A stretch of DNA of 63,363 bases from CAZFVY01 sp964522665 (lineage in GTDB: Bacteria; Verrucomicrobiota; Verrucomicrobiia; Limisphaerales; CAZFVY01), in NCBI GenBank assembly GCA_964522665.1, contig CAZFVY010000028.1, positions 1 through 63,363 on the forward strand. Direction: 5' to 3'. How positions within the stretch are numbered: position 1 is the first letter of the stretch; every line of letters starts with the position of its first letter. Both the position numbers and the translations under genes were made by a program. The notes beneath the pieces were generated by a model. That model had not been told where the DNA came from, searched no databases, and was given only the letters and a program-made list of their open reading frames with translations. Below, in pieces: positions 17,204 through 25,918 of this stretch.

Positions 17204-18124
17204 TCAATGCGTTAAAATGTGGCGGAGATACAAATACATCAGGGGCGCATTAAACAGCAAACTGTCGAGCAAGTCGAGAATCCCGCCAATCCCAGGAAAC
17301 AGATGACCGGAGTCCTTCACCCCGGCTTCGCGTTTGAATAGGGATTCGATCAAATCGCCGAGCACCGCCGCTCCGCTGAGGACGATGCCAAGGATCGTGG
17401 CGTGCATCCAATTCATGCCATACAGCTTTGGCCCGGCCGCGTGGGCAAAGATCAGACTGGCGGCCGTCGAGACCACGATCGCGCCGCCGAAACCTTCCCA
17501 GGTTTTTCCGGGGCTGATCCGCGGAATCATTTTGTGTCGCCCAATCAACGAGCCGACGGCATAGGCGCCGATATCGCTGAACTTCGTCACGAGAATAAAG
17601 TAGAGGAGGAAGTAGGGGCCGTTGGCTTTCGGGAAGTAGTTGATCTTCTGCATGAAGTTGAGCAACCAGGGCACGTACATCAAACCGAACAGGGTCGTCG
17701 AAATCGAGACGATGCCCTGCGAATTGTCGCGGCTGAGGAATTGGCAGATGCAAAGCCCGAGGACGAAGAGGATCAGGAATCCGGTTTCAAAATCGTTCGC
17801 CTTGGACGGCTGCACGACGGGCCGAAACCAACCGGAGAGGTAGAAAAAGGTGCTGCCGGTCAATAATAGTCCGGCGAACAGTCCCCATTTGCTGAAGCAG
17901 GGCAGGTGGCGTTTCGCCATCAGGTCGTAGAACTCCGTCAGACCCGCGGCGGTCAGCGTCATCAAAATCACGAAGAAGACGCTGTCCGAAAGCAGTTTGT
18001 TCTGTGAAAGGAGCGCGGCAATGACCACGGTCCACAGCACGACCGAACTGAATAGGCGGCGCAGGAAAACGACGCCTTTCGAGGAACCAGGCGGCGACGG
18101 TTGGGTGGTGGTGGACACGGCCAA
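17204..18124 (-). CDS. cdsA: Phosphatidate cytidylyltransferase
   Basis: CdsA makes CDP-diacylglycerol from phosphatidate and CTP in the inner membrane. The 306-residue protein has about eight hydrophobic helices, the KTWEGFGGA motif and the C-terminal signature region SLFKREAGVKDSGHLFPGIGG followed by the LDLLDS segment. In the textbook signature this last part is PGHGG..DRxDS, so the His and the Arg are replaced by Ile and Leu. The Lys-Asp pair and the final Asp are retained. The position between uppS and dxr is the widespread bacterial order. The substitutions probably reflect lineage variation rather than loss of function, but that is inference. Confidence 0.9.
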   Translation of the reverse strand: MAVSTTTQPSPPGSSKGVVFLRRLFSSVVLWTVVIAALLSQNKLLSDSVFFVILMTLTAAGLTEFYDLMAKRHLPCFSKWGLFAGLLLTGSTFFYLSGWFRPVVQPSKANDFETGFLILFVLGLCICQFLSRDNSQGIVSISTTLFGLMYVPWLLNFMQKINYFPKANGPYFLLYFILVTKFSDIGAYAVGSLIGRHKMIPRISPGKTWEGFGGAIVVSTAASLIFAHAAGPKLYGMNWMHATILGIVLSGAAVLGDLIESLFKREAGVKDSGHLFPGIGGILDLLDSLLFNAPLMYLYLRHILTH

Positions 18125-18222
18125 GGAAAGTAGTGATCTATCCGTGCCTGTCGAGTCCGGCTTTTCGGGGTGTTAACGGGCGTTCGACCAAATGGCTTGT
18201 TCGAGGGCGATAGCGCGCCGCC

Positions 18223-18960
18223 TCAGACGCCACCGAATCGGCGGTTGCGCCGGGTGTATTCCTCCAGCGCTTCAAAAAACTGCGGCTTACGGAAATCGGG
18301 CCAGAGAGTCTGCGTGACGACCAATTCCGCGTAGGAGATTTGCCAGAGCAGGAAATTGCTGACGCGCATCTCACCGCTGGTGCGGATCAGCAAGTCGGGA
18401 TCGGGCATGTGCCGCGTGTAGAGGTGCTGCGAGATGGTCTGCTCATTGATCTCGGCCGGATCAAGCTCGCCTTGGAGGGCTTTCGTGGCGATGGTGCGGA
18501 CGGCCTCGACAATTTCCGTGCGTCCGCCGTAGCTCAGCGCCAGGACCAGGGTCAGCCCATTATTCTTGGCCAGCGCCGCCTTCGTTTTCGTCAATTGGTC
18601 CTGCACGAATTCAGGCAGGCGGTAGATTTGGCCGATGGCTTCGAGGCGGACGTTGTTGCGAGTCAGCTCGCCGATCTCGTTCTTGAGGTAACGCGCCAGG
18701 TACTTCATCAGCGTATCGACCTCTTCCTTCGGTCGATTCCAGTTCTCGACTGAAAACGCGTAGAGCGTCAGGTATTTGACGCCGACTTCGCCCGCGGCCC
18801 GGACGACCTGGCGGACCGACTCGACGCCATTGCGGTGGCCTTCGACGCGGGGGAGGTGGCGTTGCTTCGCCCAGCGGCCGTTGCCATCCATGATGATGGC
18901 GACGTGGGTCGGGAGGCTGGCTTTCGCCTGGGGGCTAAGTTGGTGTCCGTGGGCGCTCAT
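18223..18960 (-). CDS. uppS: Isoprenyl transferase (undecaprenyl diphosphate synthase)
   Basis: A cis-prenyltransferase that elongates farnesyl diphosphate with isopentenyl diphosphate to the C55 lipid carrier for peptidoglycan and polysaccharides. The 245-residue protein has the catalytic motif HVAIIMDGNGRWA with Asp25, the GHRNG loop, TLYAFSVENWNRP, and the C-terminal PDLLIRTSGEMRVSNFLLWQ region that binds isopentenyl diphosphate. It starts 40 bp after purA and ends 98 bp before cdsA on the same strand. Confidence 0.95.
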   Translation of the reverse strand: MSAHGHQLSPQAKASLPTHVAIIMDGNGRWAKQRHLPRVEGHRNGVESVRQVVRAAGEVGVKYLTLYAFSVENWNRPKEEVDTLMKYLARYLKNEIGELTRNNVRLEAIGQIYRLPEFVQDQLTKTKAALAKNNGLTLVLALSYGGRTEIVEAVRTIATKALQGELDPAEINEQTISQHLYTRHMPDPDLLIRTSGEMRVSNFLLWQISYAELVVTQTLWPDFRKPQFFEALEEYTRRNRRFGGV

Positions 18961-19000
18961 CCCGTCCCGATCGTCTCCGCCGTCAGCTCAAAAATCCGCG

Positions 19001-20269
19001 TTAGACAAAGATGGTTTGCTCGCGCGCGGGACCAACCGAGGCAATCCTCAGTCTGGCGGCGGTCAATTCCGAGATCGCCTTGAGGTAGCTGCGCGCTTTC
19101 GCGGGCAGTTCGTTCCATTTCCGCGCGTTCGAGGTAGTCGCTTGCCAGCCGGGGAATTCGACGTACTCCGGCTGACACTTCGCCAGCAGTTCGACGTCGT
19201 TCGGAAGATGGTCGAAACGGGTGGTTCCCACTTTGTAGCTGACGCAGACTTTGATCGTGGCGAGCGTGTCGAGTCCGTCGAGATTGGTGATGGCCAGATC
19301 GTCGATGCCGTTGACCATTGTCGCCTGACGGGTGGCCACGGCGTCAAACCAACCGCACCGGCGAGGGCGCCCGGTGGTGGCGCCGAACTCGCGGCCCATC
19401 CCGTGCAGGAGGTCGGCGATCTCGGCGTTCTCGGTCGGCAGCGGGCCTTCGCCGACGCGCGTCGTGTAGGCCTTCATGACTCCGACGACTTTGTCGATCT
19501 TGTTCGGCGCGACGCCCGAACCGGTGCAGGCGCCGCCCGAGGTCGTGTTCGAGGAGGTGACGAACGGATAGGTCCCGTGGTCGATATCGAGATAGGTGCC
19601 TTGGGCGCCTTCAAAAAGGATGTTGGCGTCGCGCTGCACGGCTTGGTGCAGATAAACGACGGTGTTCACAACGAACGGCTTCAGGCGCTCGCCTGCGGCG
19701 GTGTAGGCGGCATGTACTTTTTTGAAATTGAGCGGTTTGGCGCCGAGGGCTTTCAGGATTTCGTTATTCTCCTTGATCTTGGCGCGGTGAAGGTGCTCGA
19801 AACGCTCGGGATTGATCAGGTCGATGACGCGCAGGCCGGTGCGGGCGGCTTTGTCGCCGTACGCGGGGCCGATGCCGCGCTTAGTGGTCCCGATCTTGTT
19901 CTTGCCTTTAAGAATCTCCCGTTGCGCGTCCAATTCGCGATGGTAGGGAAAAACCAGATGCGCCGTTTCGCTGATGAGGAGATTGCCGTTGATTTTAACG
20001 CCCAATTTCACGAGGCCGTCAATCTCCTCGACCAGACTCACGGGATCGATCACGACGCCGTTGCCGATGACGCAGACTTTGCGGCTGCGGAGAATGCCGG
20101 AGGGGACCAGGTGCAGAACATACTTTTTGCTCCCGAGGAATACCGTATGCCCGGCGTTGTTGCCGCCTTGAGTGCGGACGACGATATCCGCCTCCTCGGT
20201 CAAGACGTCGATAATCTTCCCCTTGCCTTCGTCGCCCCACTGGGCGCCCACTAATATAATATTGGCCAT
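19001..20269 (-). CDS. purA: Adenylosuccinate synthetase
   Basis: PurA joins IMP and aspartate using GTP in the first AMP-specific step. The 422-residue protein starts MANIILVGAQWGDEGKGK with the catalytic Asp13, has His41 in NNAGHT, the GTTKRGIGPAYGDKAAR IMP-binding segment, the FEGAQGTYLDIDHGTYPFVTSS region and TGRPRRCGWFD. A promoter candidate at 20347-20375 and an intrinsic-terminator-like hairpin at 20296-20323 lie directly upstream, so expression may be attenuated or the hairpin may end the preceding gene. uppS follows after 40 bp. Confidence 0.96.
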   Translation of the reverse strand: MANIILVGAQWGDEGKGKIIDVLTEEADIVVRTQGGNNAGHTVFLGSKKYVLHLVPSGILRSRKVCVIGNGVVIDPVSLVEEIDGLVKLGVKINGNLLISETAHLVFPYHRELDAQREILKGKNKIGTTKRGIGPAYGDKAARTGLRVIDLINPERFEHLHRAKIKENNEILKALGAKPLNFKKVHAAYTAAGERLKPFVVNTVVYLHQAVQRDANILFEGAQGTYLDIDHGTYPFVTSSNTTSGGACTGSGVAPNKIDKVVGVMKAYTTRVGEGPLPTENAEIADLLHGMGREFGATTGRPRRCGWFDAVATRQATMVNGIDDLAITNLDGLDTLATIKVCVSYKVGTTRFDHLPNDVELLAKCQPEYVEFPGWQATTSNARKWNELPAKARSYLKAISELTAARLRIASVGPAREQTIFV

Positions 20270-20295
20270 AAATTGCTTCGTCCCGCGTCGGCACT

Positions 20296-20323
20296 AAAAA
20301 GCCCCGAAGAGTAAATTCGGGGC
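20296..20323 (-). terminator. Intrinsic terminator hairpin just upstream of purA
   Basis: On the minus strand the RNA would read an 8-bp stem GCCCCGAA / TTCGGGGC with a 7-base loop, followed at once by five U residues. It is the clearest intrinsic terminator in the window. It ends 27 bases before the purA start codon and about 140 bases after the hydrolase stop codon, so it may terminate that gene, attenuate purA, or do both. Confidence 0.75.
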
Positions 20324-20346
20324 ATACGCGCGGTATTTACGCTCGG

Positions 20347-20375
20347 AAACTACGAAGAGCCGGATTGGCTGTCAA
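20347..20375 (-). promoter_or_regulatory. Candidate sigma-70-type promoter for purA
   Basis: On the minus strand there is a perfect -35 TTGACA (20375-20370), a 17-base spacer and a weaker -10 TAGTTT (20352-20347). The predicted transcription start (about 20340) lies only about 17 bases before the terminator hairpin, which would place the hairpin in the purA leader. Confidence 0.45.
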
Positions 20376-20464
20376 CGCTGGATTCTGGAGAATTGCGTGA
20401 CCCGCATCGATGCCCTCGTCAATCAGTTTCGGCCAGAATTCGCAGGAGCGCCCGCGCGGCTCCC

Positions 20465-22678
20465 CTATGGTTTGGCGAGCAACCATTTAATCGCCGCGTC
20501 ACGGGTGGCGTCGGTTGAGCCTGCGTAGGTAGTGAGATTCGCCTCAGCTTTCGCCGAGGCGTAAATCGTGCGGAGCAAATCCGGCGCGTGCTCACCTTCG
20601 CCCGCCAGCCAGAGCTTGCCCGGGGCGCCGAGCGCGAGCAGTCCGGGCAGGTCATCATATTTGGCGCCGCCGGGGAGAAAGGCGGGATCGAGGTAATCCC
20701 GCACTTTGCCAAATCGAAACCCGGCGGTGTCGATCACCGCGCGGTCAATCGCGTCGCCCGCTTGGGCTTTGGCGGCGGCGACCCACGGCCCGGCGCCGCC
20801 CAGGCCGACGACATCGACAATTTCCGAATGTTGTTCGTGGTTTTTCACGTACTTGAGCAGGGTCAAGACGTCGTGGACGCGCTGAGCGAACAGGGCGCGA
20901 TTGTAGCCCAAGGTGAACGCCGCCGATTCGCGGGGATTTTTCACGCTGCGCGCCCGGGTGACCGGTTCGCCGTTCGCGACGAATTCGCCTTGGAAAAGTA
21001 GATCCATGCCCACCACCGTCGCCCCGGCGTCGAGCAGTGTTTTGATGTCGGCCTTGACCGAGCCGTCGGCCGCGTAAAGGCAGGACTTCCCTTCGGAATC
21101 GACCCAAATGACGGTTTGCCCGCCCCATTGTTTGGGGTAGAGAAACGTGACCGGCAGTTCCTCGCCATAGGTCTTATTGCGCAGCGTGCCGGTCATCTCA
21201 AGAAAGGAGCCGCGATCGGTCTTGGGGCCGAGCTGCCACGTGACGTCGCCGGCGGTCGCGAAATTGCGCCCGATCAGGACATCCGCCGCGGGGCCGACGG
21301 TTTCCCGGTAGCTCTTCGCGGATTTCCGGGCGGGCGCCAGTTGCTTGTCCGCGTCCTCGGTCAGCCAGCGCAGGAGCGCGCGTTCAAAGTCCGGGCCGCC
21401 GGTCGGTTTCGGGTGTGATTCGTCCCAAACGGAAAGTTCACGCGCGTTCAAGCGATGATAATCCCGCTCGATGATCGGCTCGCTCAGGCCGAGTTGCAGA
21501 TGTTTGTTCATCCAGGAATACATCGCGGCGCGGCTGACGTAATTGTAGTTGTGGCCAAATTGGAGCAGCGGCGTGAGCGCGACATTGTTCGGGGCGCCCA
21601 TCATCTTGAAGTGCGCCTGAAGCTCGGGAAAACCCTTCGTCTCCATTTCCTTGGTCCAGTCATTGGCGGCGGTCATGCCGAGCGGCTTGGGCGCGAACAT
21701 CGCGGCGAATTCGACGTTGCCGGTATCGACGCGCAGGAGGCAGGCATTTTCGCAGGTGCAACCACCTTGCATCGCGGTCGAGACCATCACCGCCGGAAAG
21801 ATGACCGCGGGGCGCGGATCGATCGCGCCCAGGATGAACGTTTGAGTCCCGCCACCGCTCGCGCCGGTCACGGCGACGCGCGCTCCATCGACGTCCGGCA
21901 GGTCCATGAGAAAATCCAACGCGCGAACGGAATCAATCGCCTGGAGGCTCATCACGCTCTGCAAATGGGCCTCCGCTTCGGGGCTGAACAGGCCCCAGTT
22001 CTGTTCGGAATTCATTTCGGGACGTTGTTTGTTGAAATGATGCGCGAGGTCCTCCGAGATTTGGATGCTGTCCGCGTAGCCGACCATGTCGTAGTGGAAA
22101 ACCACGCAGCCCATCCGCGCCAATTGGACGCAGCGGGATTGGAGCGGACTGCGTCCGCCGTCCTCGAATCGTTCCGCGCCTTGCGCGATTTCCTGGCGGG
22201 TCTTGGCGAGACCTAGGTCATAGAAGCGACCGTTGTCCCAGTGTCCGTGCGGCGAGAGCACGCCCGGATGTTTGGCTTTGCCATCCTTCGGTCGATAGAG
22301 GCTCCCGGTGACGTAAAAGCCGGGAACGCTTTCGAAGAAAACTTTTTCGACGGTGTAGTCGCCGGCGTCGAACTTGCCGTGAATCACCGGGTTGAGCGGC
22401 GTTTTGGCCGGCATGGGCCATAGACCGAGCGCGACGAGCAGTTGCTGGCGAACGGCCGCCGCGCGCTTCTCCCACGCCGCGGGCGAATCGGATGGCGTGA
22501 AGGGAAAATAGCCGTCTAAATCTTTAGGTGGTTCCAATCGCGTGTCCTCGGGCAGCTTGCCCTCGGGAAGGGCGCGCGGGCCGGCGGCTAGGCTGCGTTC
22601 AAGGCCGAGCGCCAGCAACAGAGTCGCAAAACAGACGAGCGGCAGGCGATTCGCAAGCGAGGAGATCGGCGTGGTCAT
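20465..22678 (-). CDS. Secreted acetylxylan-esterase-like alpha/beta hydrolase
   Basis: A 737-residue exported hydrolase. A signal peptide (about 1-31, ending SLAA) is followed by an alpha/beta-hydrolase domain with PGVLSPHGHW, the nucleophile elbow GASGGGTQT (Ser274) and later acid/His segments such as QFGHNYNYVSR. The C-terminal third (about 480-737) looks like a second, degenerate hydrolase module, with GLGGAGPW in the elbow position and no Ser. The family is common in Planctomycetota and Verrucomicrobiota and is usually annotated as acetylxylan esterase or dienelactone-hydrolase-like. The real ester is unknown. Neighbouring exported carbohydrate-type proteins support a polysaccharide-degradation role. 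Confidence 0.8.
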   Translation of the reverse strand: MTTPISSLANRLPLVCFATLLLALGLERSLAAGPRALPEGKLPEDTRLEPPKDLDGYFPFTPSDSPAAWEKRAAAVRQQLLVALGLWPMPAKTPLNPVIHGKFDAGDYTVEKVFFESVPGFYVTGSLYRPKDGKAKHPGVLSPHGHWDNGRFYDLGLAKTRQEIAQGAERFEDGGRSPLQSRCVQLARMGCVVFHYDMVGYADSIQISEDLAHHFNKQRPEMNSEQNWGLFSPEAEAHLQSVMSLQAIDSVRALDFLMDLPDVDGARVAVTGASGGGTQTFILGAIDPRPAVIFPAVMVSTAMQGGCTCENACLLRVDTGNVEFAAMFAPKPLGMTAANDWTKEMETKGFPELQAHFKMMGAPNNVALTPLLQFGHNYNYVSRAAMYSWMNKHLQLGLSEPIIERDYHRLNARELSVWDESHPKPTGGPDFERALLRWLTEDADKQLAPARKSAKSYRETVGPAADVLIGRNFATAGDVTWQLGPKTDRGSFLEMTGTLRNKTYGEELPVTFLYPKQWGGQTVIWVDSEGKSCLYAADGSVKADIKTLLDAGATVVGMDLLFQGEFVANGEPVTRARSVKNPRESAAFTLGYNRALFAQRVHDVLTLLKYVKNHEQHSEIVDVVGLGGAGPWVAAAKAQAGDAIDRAVIDTAGFRFGKVRDYLDPAFLPGGAKYDDLPGLLALGAPGKLWLAGEGEHAPDLLRTIYASAKAEANLTTYAGSTDATRDAAIKWLLAKP

Positions 22679-22854
22679 ATTTAAATTCGTGGTCGTTTGG
22701 GATGGCGGTGTTCGTGCTGGCTTGGCGTAGGTTAAGCCCGCCTACCATGAAGCTTCAAGACTGTTTCAATTGGTCGGCGCGGCGCGGTGGGAATTTCGCA
22801 AGAAACTTTGACGCCGGCCGAGAGACCGAAAGATCATCGGAGAAAACGGCCCCG

Positions 22855-23292
22855 CTAAATCACCTTGATACCGCATCGTTTGGCAGCGCTTCTCAATTGC
22901 TCGTCCCGTGACGCCAGCGGGAGTTTTCGCCTCAGGGCGAGCTCAAGATAGGTTGCGTCATAGACGCTGAGTCCGTGCGCTTCGGCAAGCTCGCTGATCC
23001 GGCCAAACGCGTTGCGTCCAGCCTCTTCATCCAAGGTGAACTGCATTCCGAGCAACATTTCCAGGGCGATTTTACGCTGAGCCGCGGTGATGCGGCGCCG
23101 GCGTTGCGCAATTAGCAGCACGTTGGCCATTTCCAAAAACCAAAGAGCAGGAACCACGACGGCCTGGCCTGCCGCGACCTCCGCCAAAAGTCTGGCCGTC
23201 TCGGACGTCGCTTGTTGGGGATAAACCCAGGCGAAACCCACCGACGCATCGACGACCACTCCCGCGCTCAACGCCGTCCCTCGTCGATCCAT
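22855..23292 (-). CDS. PIN-domain VapC-type toxin
   Basis: A 145-residue PIN-domain ribonuclease. The acidic metal-binding residues are visible in VVVDASVGFAWVYP, the WFLEMANVL helix, GLSVYDATYLELA and PLASRDEQL. The start overlaps the end of the upstream antitoxin gene by 25 bases, the arrangement of translationally coupled toxin-antitoxin pairs. The toxin is predicted to cleave tRNA or other RNA when the antitoxin is degraded; the specific target is unknown. Confidence 0.85.
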   Translation of the reverse strand: MDRRGTALSAGVVVDASVGFAWVYPQQATSETARLLAEVAAGQAVVVPALWFLEMANVLLIAQRRRRITAAQRKIALEMLLGMQFTLDEEAGRNAFGRISELAEAHGLSVYDATYLELALRRKLPLASRDEQLRSAAKRCGIKVI

Positions 23293-23531
23293 GATTTCAC
23301 CTCCGCGCCGGTAAGCGCCGATTTGCGCTTGTTTTTCGCGGCAATTTGTTGGCTTAAAGCCAATATTCCCTCTACGGATCGCCGTACCGACTCGAGGTTT
23401 CGCCGCCCCTCCGGCACGAGGCGCGCGACCGGCTTTTCGTGTTTGGTGATGATAATCTCTTCTCCGTGGCCAACCCGTTTCAGGAGTTGACCGAATCGAG
23501 TTTTAGCTTCCCACGCAGTCACGCTTTCCAT
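23268..23531 (-). CDS. Phd/YefM-type antitoxin
   Basis: An 87-residue antitoxin. The N-terminal ESVTAWEAKTRFGQLLKRV and EEIIITKHEKPVARLVP are characteristic of the Phd/YefM dimerisation and DNA-binding fold. The C-terminal helix should wrap and inhibit the PIN toxin encoded immediately downstream with a 25-base overlap. Autoregulation of the pair by the antitoxin is expected from the family. Confidence 0.87.
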   Translation of the reverse strand: MESVTAWEAKTRFGQLLKRVGHGEEIIITKHEKPVARLVPEGRRNLESVRRSVEGILALSQQIAAKNKRKSALTGAEVKSWIDEGRR

Positions 23532-23773
23532 AAGTCTGAATCGTTAAATTGACCAATCACTGGTTAGTTTATCATGATGTGTCGGATTGCGGCAAACGAA
23601 TACGCTCGCTCAATTCGCGCGATTTGTACACGGGCGCCCCGGTCTGGATATTCGGCGGTTTCTTCCCGTTTTGCGTTTGTTTGGCGCAAGACGACGTTCG
23701 GGCCGATTGATCGAGGCTGTCGCTGGCGCAAGTCTCGCTTTGACACCGGACCGTATTTTCAGAGAATTACTCC

Positions 23774-25534
23774 ATGAATCCTCGCTGTCTCCGCCGCGCG
23801 CCCATCGCTTTGATCGCAATTTCCTTGTTCGCGTTTAGCGCGCGGGCGGCGGATGACTACGTGCCGGGGCCGGACTCGAAGACGCAGGAGGGCGTTCCCA
23901 AAGGGGAGGTCAAAAAATATACGCTCGATCACAGCAAGATTTTCCCGGGCACGACCCGTGATTACTGGGTTTACGTGCCCAAACAGTACGACCCGGCCAA
24001 ACCGGCGTGCGTTTACGTCAATCAGGACGGACTTTCGTACAACGCCGCGACGGTGTTCGATAACCTGATCCAAAAGCAGGAAATCCCCGTGTTGATCGGT
24101 GTGTTCGTGACGCCCGGCCGCGTGAAGGCGCCGAACGCGGAGGCGTTGGACCGATTCAACCGAAGCTACGAATACGATGGGCTGGGGGACGCGTACGCGC
24201 GATTTCTATTGGAGGAACTTCTGCCCGACGTGGAACAAAAAACGACCGAGGATGGCCGGGCGATCAAGCTTTCTCACAACGGAAACGACCGCGCGATTGG
24301 CGGCGGCAGCAGCGGCGCGATTTGCGCGTTCACGGCGGCGTGGGAGCGGCCTGACGCCTTCAGCCGGGTGTTCAGCAGCATCGGGACGTACGTCGGGTTG
24401 CGCGGCGGCAACGTTTATCCGACGTTGATCCGCAAGTTTGAACCGAAACCGATACGGGTTTTTCTGCAGGACGGAAGCGCGGATCAGAACATTTACGGCG
24501 GCGATTGGTGGATGGCCAATCAAGAGATGGAACGCGCGCTGAAATTCGCTGGGTATGAAGTCGATCACGTGTGGGGCGACGGTGGGCACAATGGGAAGCA
24601 GGCGACCGCGGTTTTTCCTGACGCGTTGCGCTGGCTGTGGAAAGGCTGGCCGGAACCGATAGGGCGCGGAGCCGGGTCGTCGCAATTGAAGGAGATTCTG
24701 CTGCCGGGCGAGGAGTGGAGCCTTGTCGGCGAGGGCTACAAAGCGACCGAAGGTCCAGCGGTGAACGCCAAGGGCGAGGTCTTCTTCAACGACGTGACTG
24801 CCAGTAAGACTTACAAGCTCGACCCGGATGGCAAGCCGGTGGTTTTTATCGCCGATTCCAAGCGGGGCGATGGCCAGGCGTTCGGACCAGACGGGCGGCT
24901 CTACGCCGTGGCTAGCGCCGAAGAAAAGATCGTCGCGTATGATCCAGAGGGGAAGGTTTCGGTCATCGCCGAGGGCTTTCGGGGCAACGACGTGGTCGTG
25001 TTGCATGACGGCGGACTGTACGTGACGCACCCGGGGTGGAACGGGACCGATCCGAGCAAGGTGTGGTACATCAGCCCCAAGGGCGAGAAGAAGGTGGTGG
25101 ATACCGGCCTAAAGTTTTCGAACGGGATCACCGTTTCGCCGGACCAGTCGTTGCTTTACGTGGACGATACAAAGTCGCATTGGGTTTACAGCTATCAGAT
25201 TCAAGCGGACGGCTCATTGACGAACAAGCAGCGGTATTATCATCTGCACGTGCCCGACACGGCCGACGACAGCGGCGCGGATGGGATGCGCGTGGATCGC
25301 GACGGGCGGCTCTACGTCGCGACTCGAATGGGAATCCAGGTTTGCGATCAAGCGGGGCGCGTCAATTGCATCATCCCGACGCCGAACGGCAAAGTCGCGA
25401 ATCTCTGTTTTGGCGGGGAACAGTTCGACACGATTTACTGCGCGTGCGGCGATAAGGTTTACAAGCGAAAGGTGAAGGTTCATGGCGCGCAGGCGTGGGA
25501 TTTGCCGATTAAGCCGGCGCCGCCAAGGCTCTGA
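23774..25534 (+). CDS. Esterase/SMP-30 (gluconolactonase-like) fusion, secreted
   Basis: A 586-residue exported two-domain protein. A signal peptide (about 1-25, ending ARA) is followed by an enterochelin-esterase-like alpha/beta hydrolase (about 40-295) with the elbow GGSSG (Ser179). A six-bladed SMP-30/gluconolactonase domain follows (about 310-575), with repeated FFND, DGQAFGPDGRLY and NGITVSPDQSLLYVDD motifs. Fusing an esterase to a lactonase fold suggests stepwise hydrolysis of an ester-linked or lactone sugar derivative, but the substrate cannot be named. It is divergent from the toxin-antitoxin pair and is followed by a DUF1080 gene. Confidence 0.83.
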   Translation: MNPRCLRRAPIALIAISLFAFSARAADDYVPGPDSKTQEGVPKGEVKKYTLDHSKIFPGTTRDYWVYVPKQYDPAKPACVYVNQDGLSYNAATVFDNLIQKQEIPVLIGVFVTPGRVKAPNAEALDRFNRSYEYDGLGDAYARFLLEELLPDVEQKTTEDGRAIKLSHNGNDRAIGGGSSGAICAFTAAWERPDAFSRVFSSIGTYVGLRGGNVYPTLIRKFEPKPIRVFLQDGSADQNIYGGDWWMANQEMERALKFAGYEVDHVWGDGGHNGKQATAVFPDALRWLWKGWPEPIGRGAGSSQLKEILLPGEEWSLVGEGYKATEGPAVNAKGEVFFNDVTASKTYKLDPDGKPVVFIADSKRGDGQAFGPDGRLYAVASAEEKIVAYDPEGKVSVIAEGFRGNDVVVLHDGGLYVTHPGWNGTDPSKVWYISPKGEKKVVDTGLKFSNGITVSPDQSLLYVDDTKSHWVYSYQIQADGSLTNKQRYYHLHVPDTADDSGADGMRVDRDGRLYVATRMGIQVCDQAGRVNCIIPTPNGKVANLCFGGEQFDTIYCACGDKVYKRKVKVHGAQAWDLPIKPAPPRL

Positions 25535-25918
25535 TTGGGCGGTGGTGAACGGTGAGGGGGGAAGTGGAGCAGAGTGCGAGAATCGGGTGGGCCGCGACCA
25601 AAGCGGTGTCGCGCTACGCTTGCCCCCGCAGTCCAAATTCACGGGAAGCCCAAGTTTGGCGTTGCGGTGCGGGGCGGGAGCGCGTCGCTCTGGCGGCGCC
25701 GAGGCGAGGTGGAGGCGGGCGCCCCGCGCTCCGTGGGATCGCGACACGGGATGGACGCTGGGAAGCGGTTTCGGCGACTGGAGGCGTGTACGTCGGACTC
25801 GACAGGGCGGGGGAATTCCGTTACGAACAATGACGTAGCCGAGCTTGACCGATGAGCGCGCTTGAAGCGCGATCCGGCAGACTTGCGCGAATGAAAGCAG
25901 TCGAGCATTTCCAGAATT
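25535..25918. other. Intergenic spacer containing a dispersed repeat
   Basis: About 384 bp between the esterase fusion and the DUF1080 gene. It holds the 45-bp repeat copy at 25593-25637. Short frames running through it, including one on the minus strand with a CGG-x-RSATPLWS peptide, are artefacts of that repeat. No gene is supported here. Confidence 0.5.
25593..25637. repeat. Dispersed intergenic repeat, copy A
   Basis: A 45-bp sequence starting CGCGACCAAAGCGG matches copy B at 54301-54345 at 40 of 45 positions, in the same orientation. Read on the minus strand it encodes the spurious peptide CGG-K-RSATPLWS. I associate this peptide with intergenic repeats in Verrucomicrobiota genomes; this is recollection and was not checked against a database. 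Confidence 0.75.
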
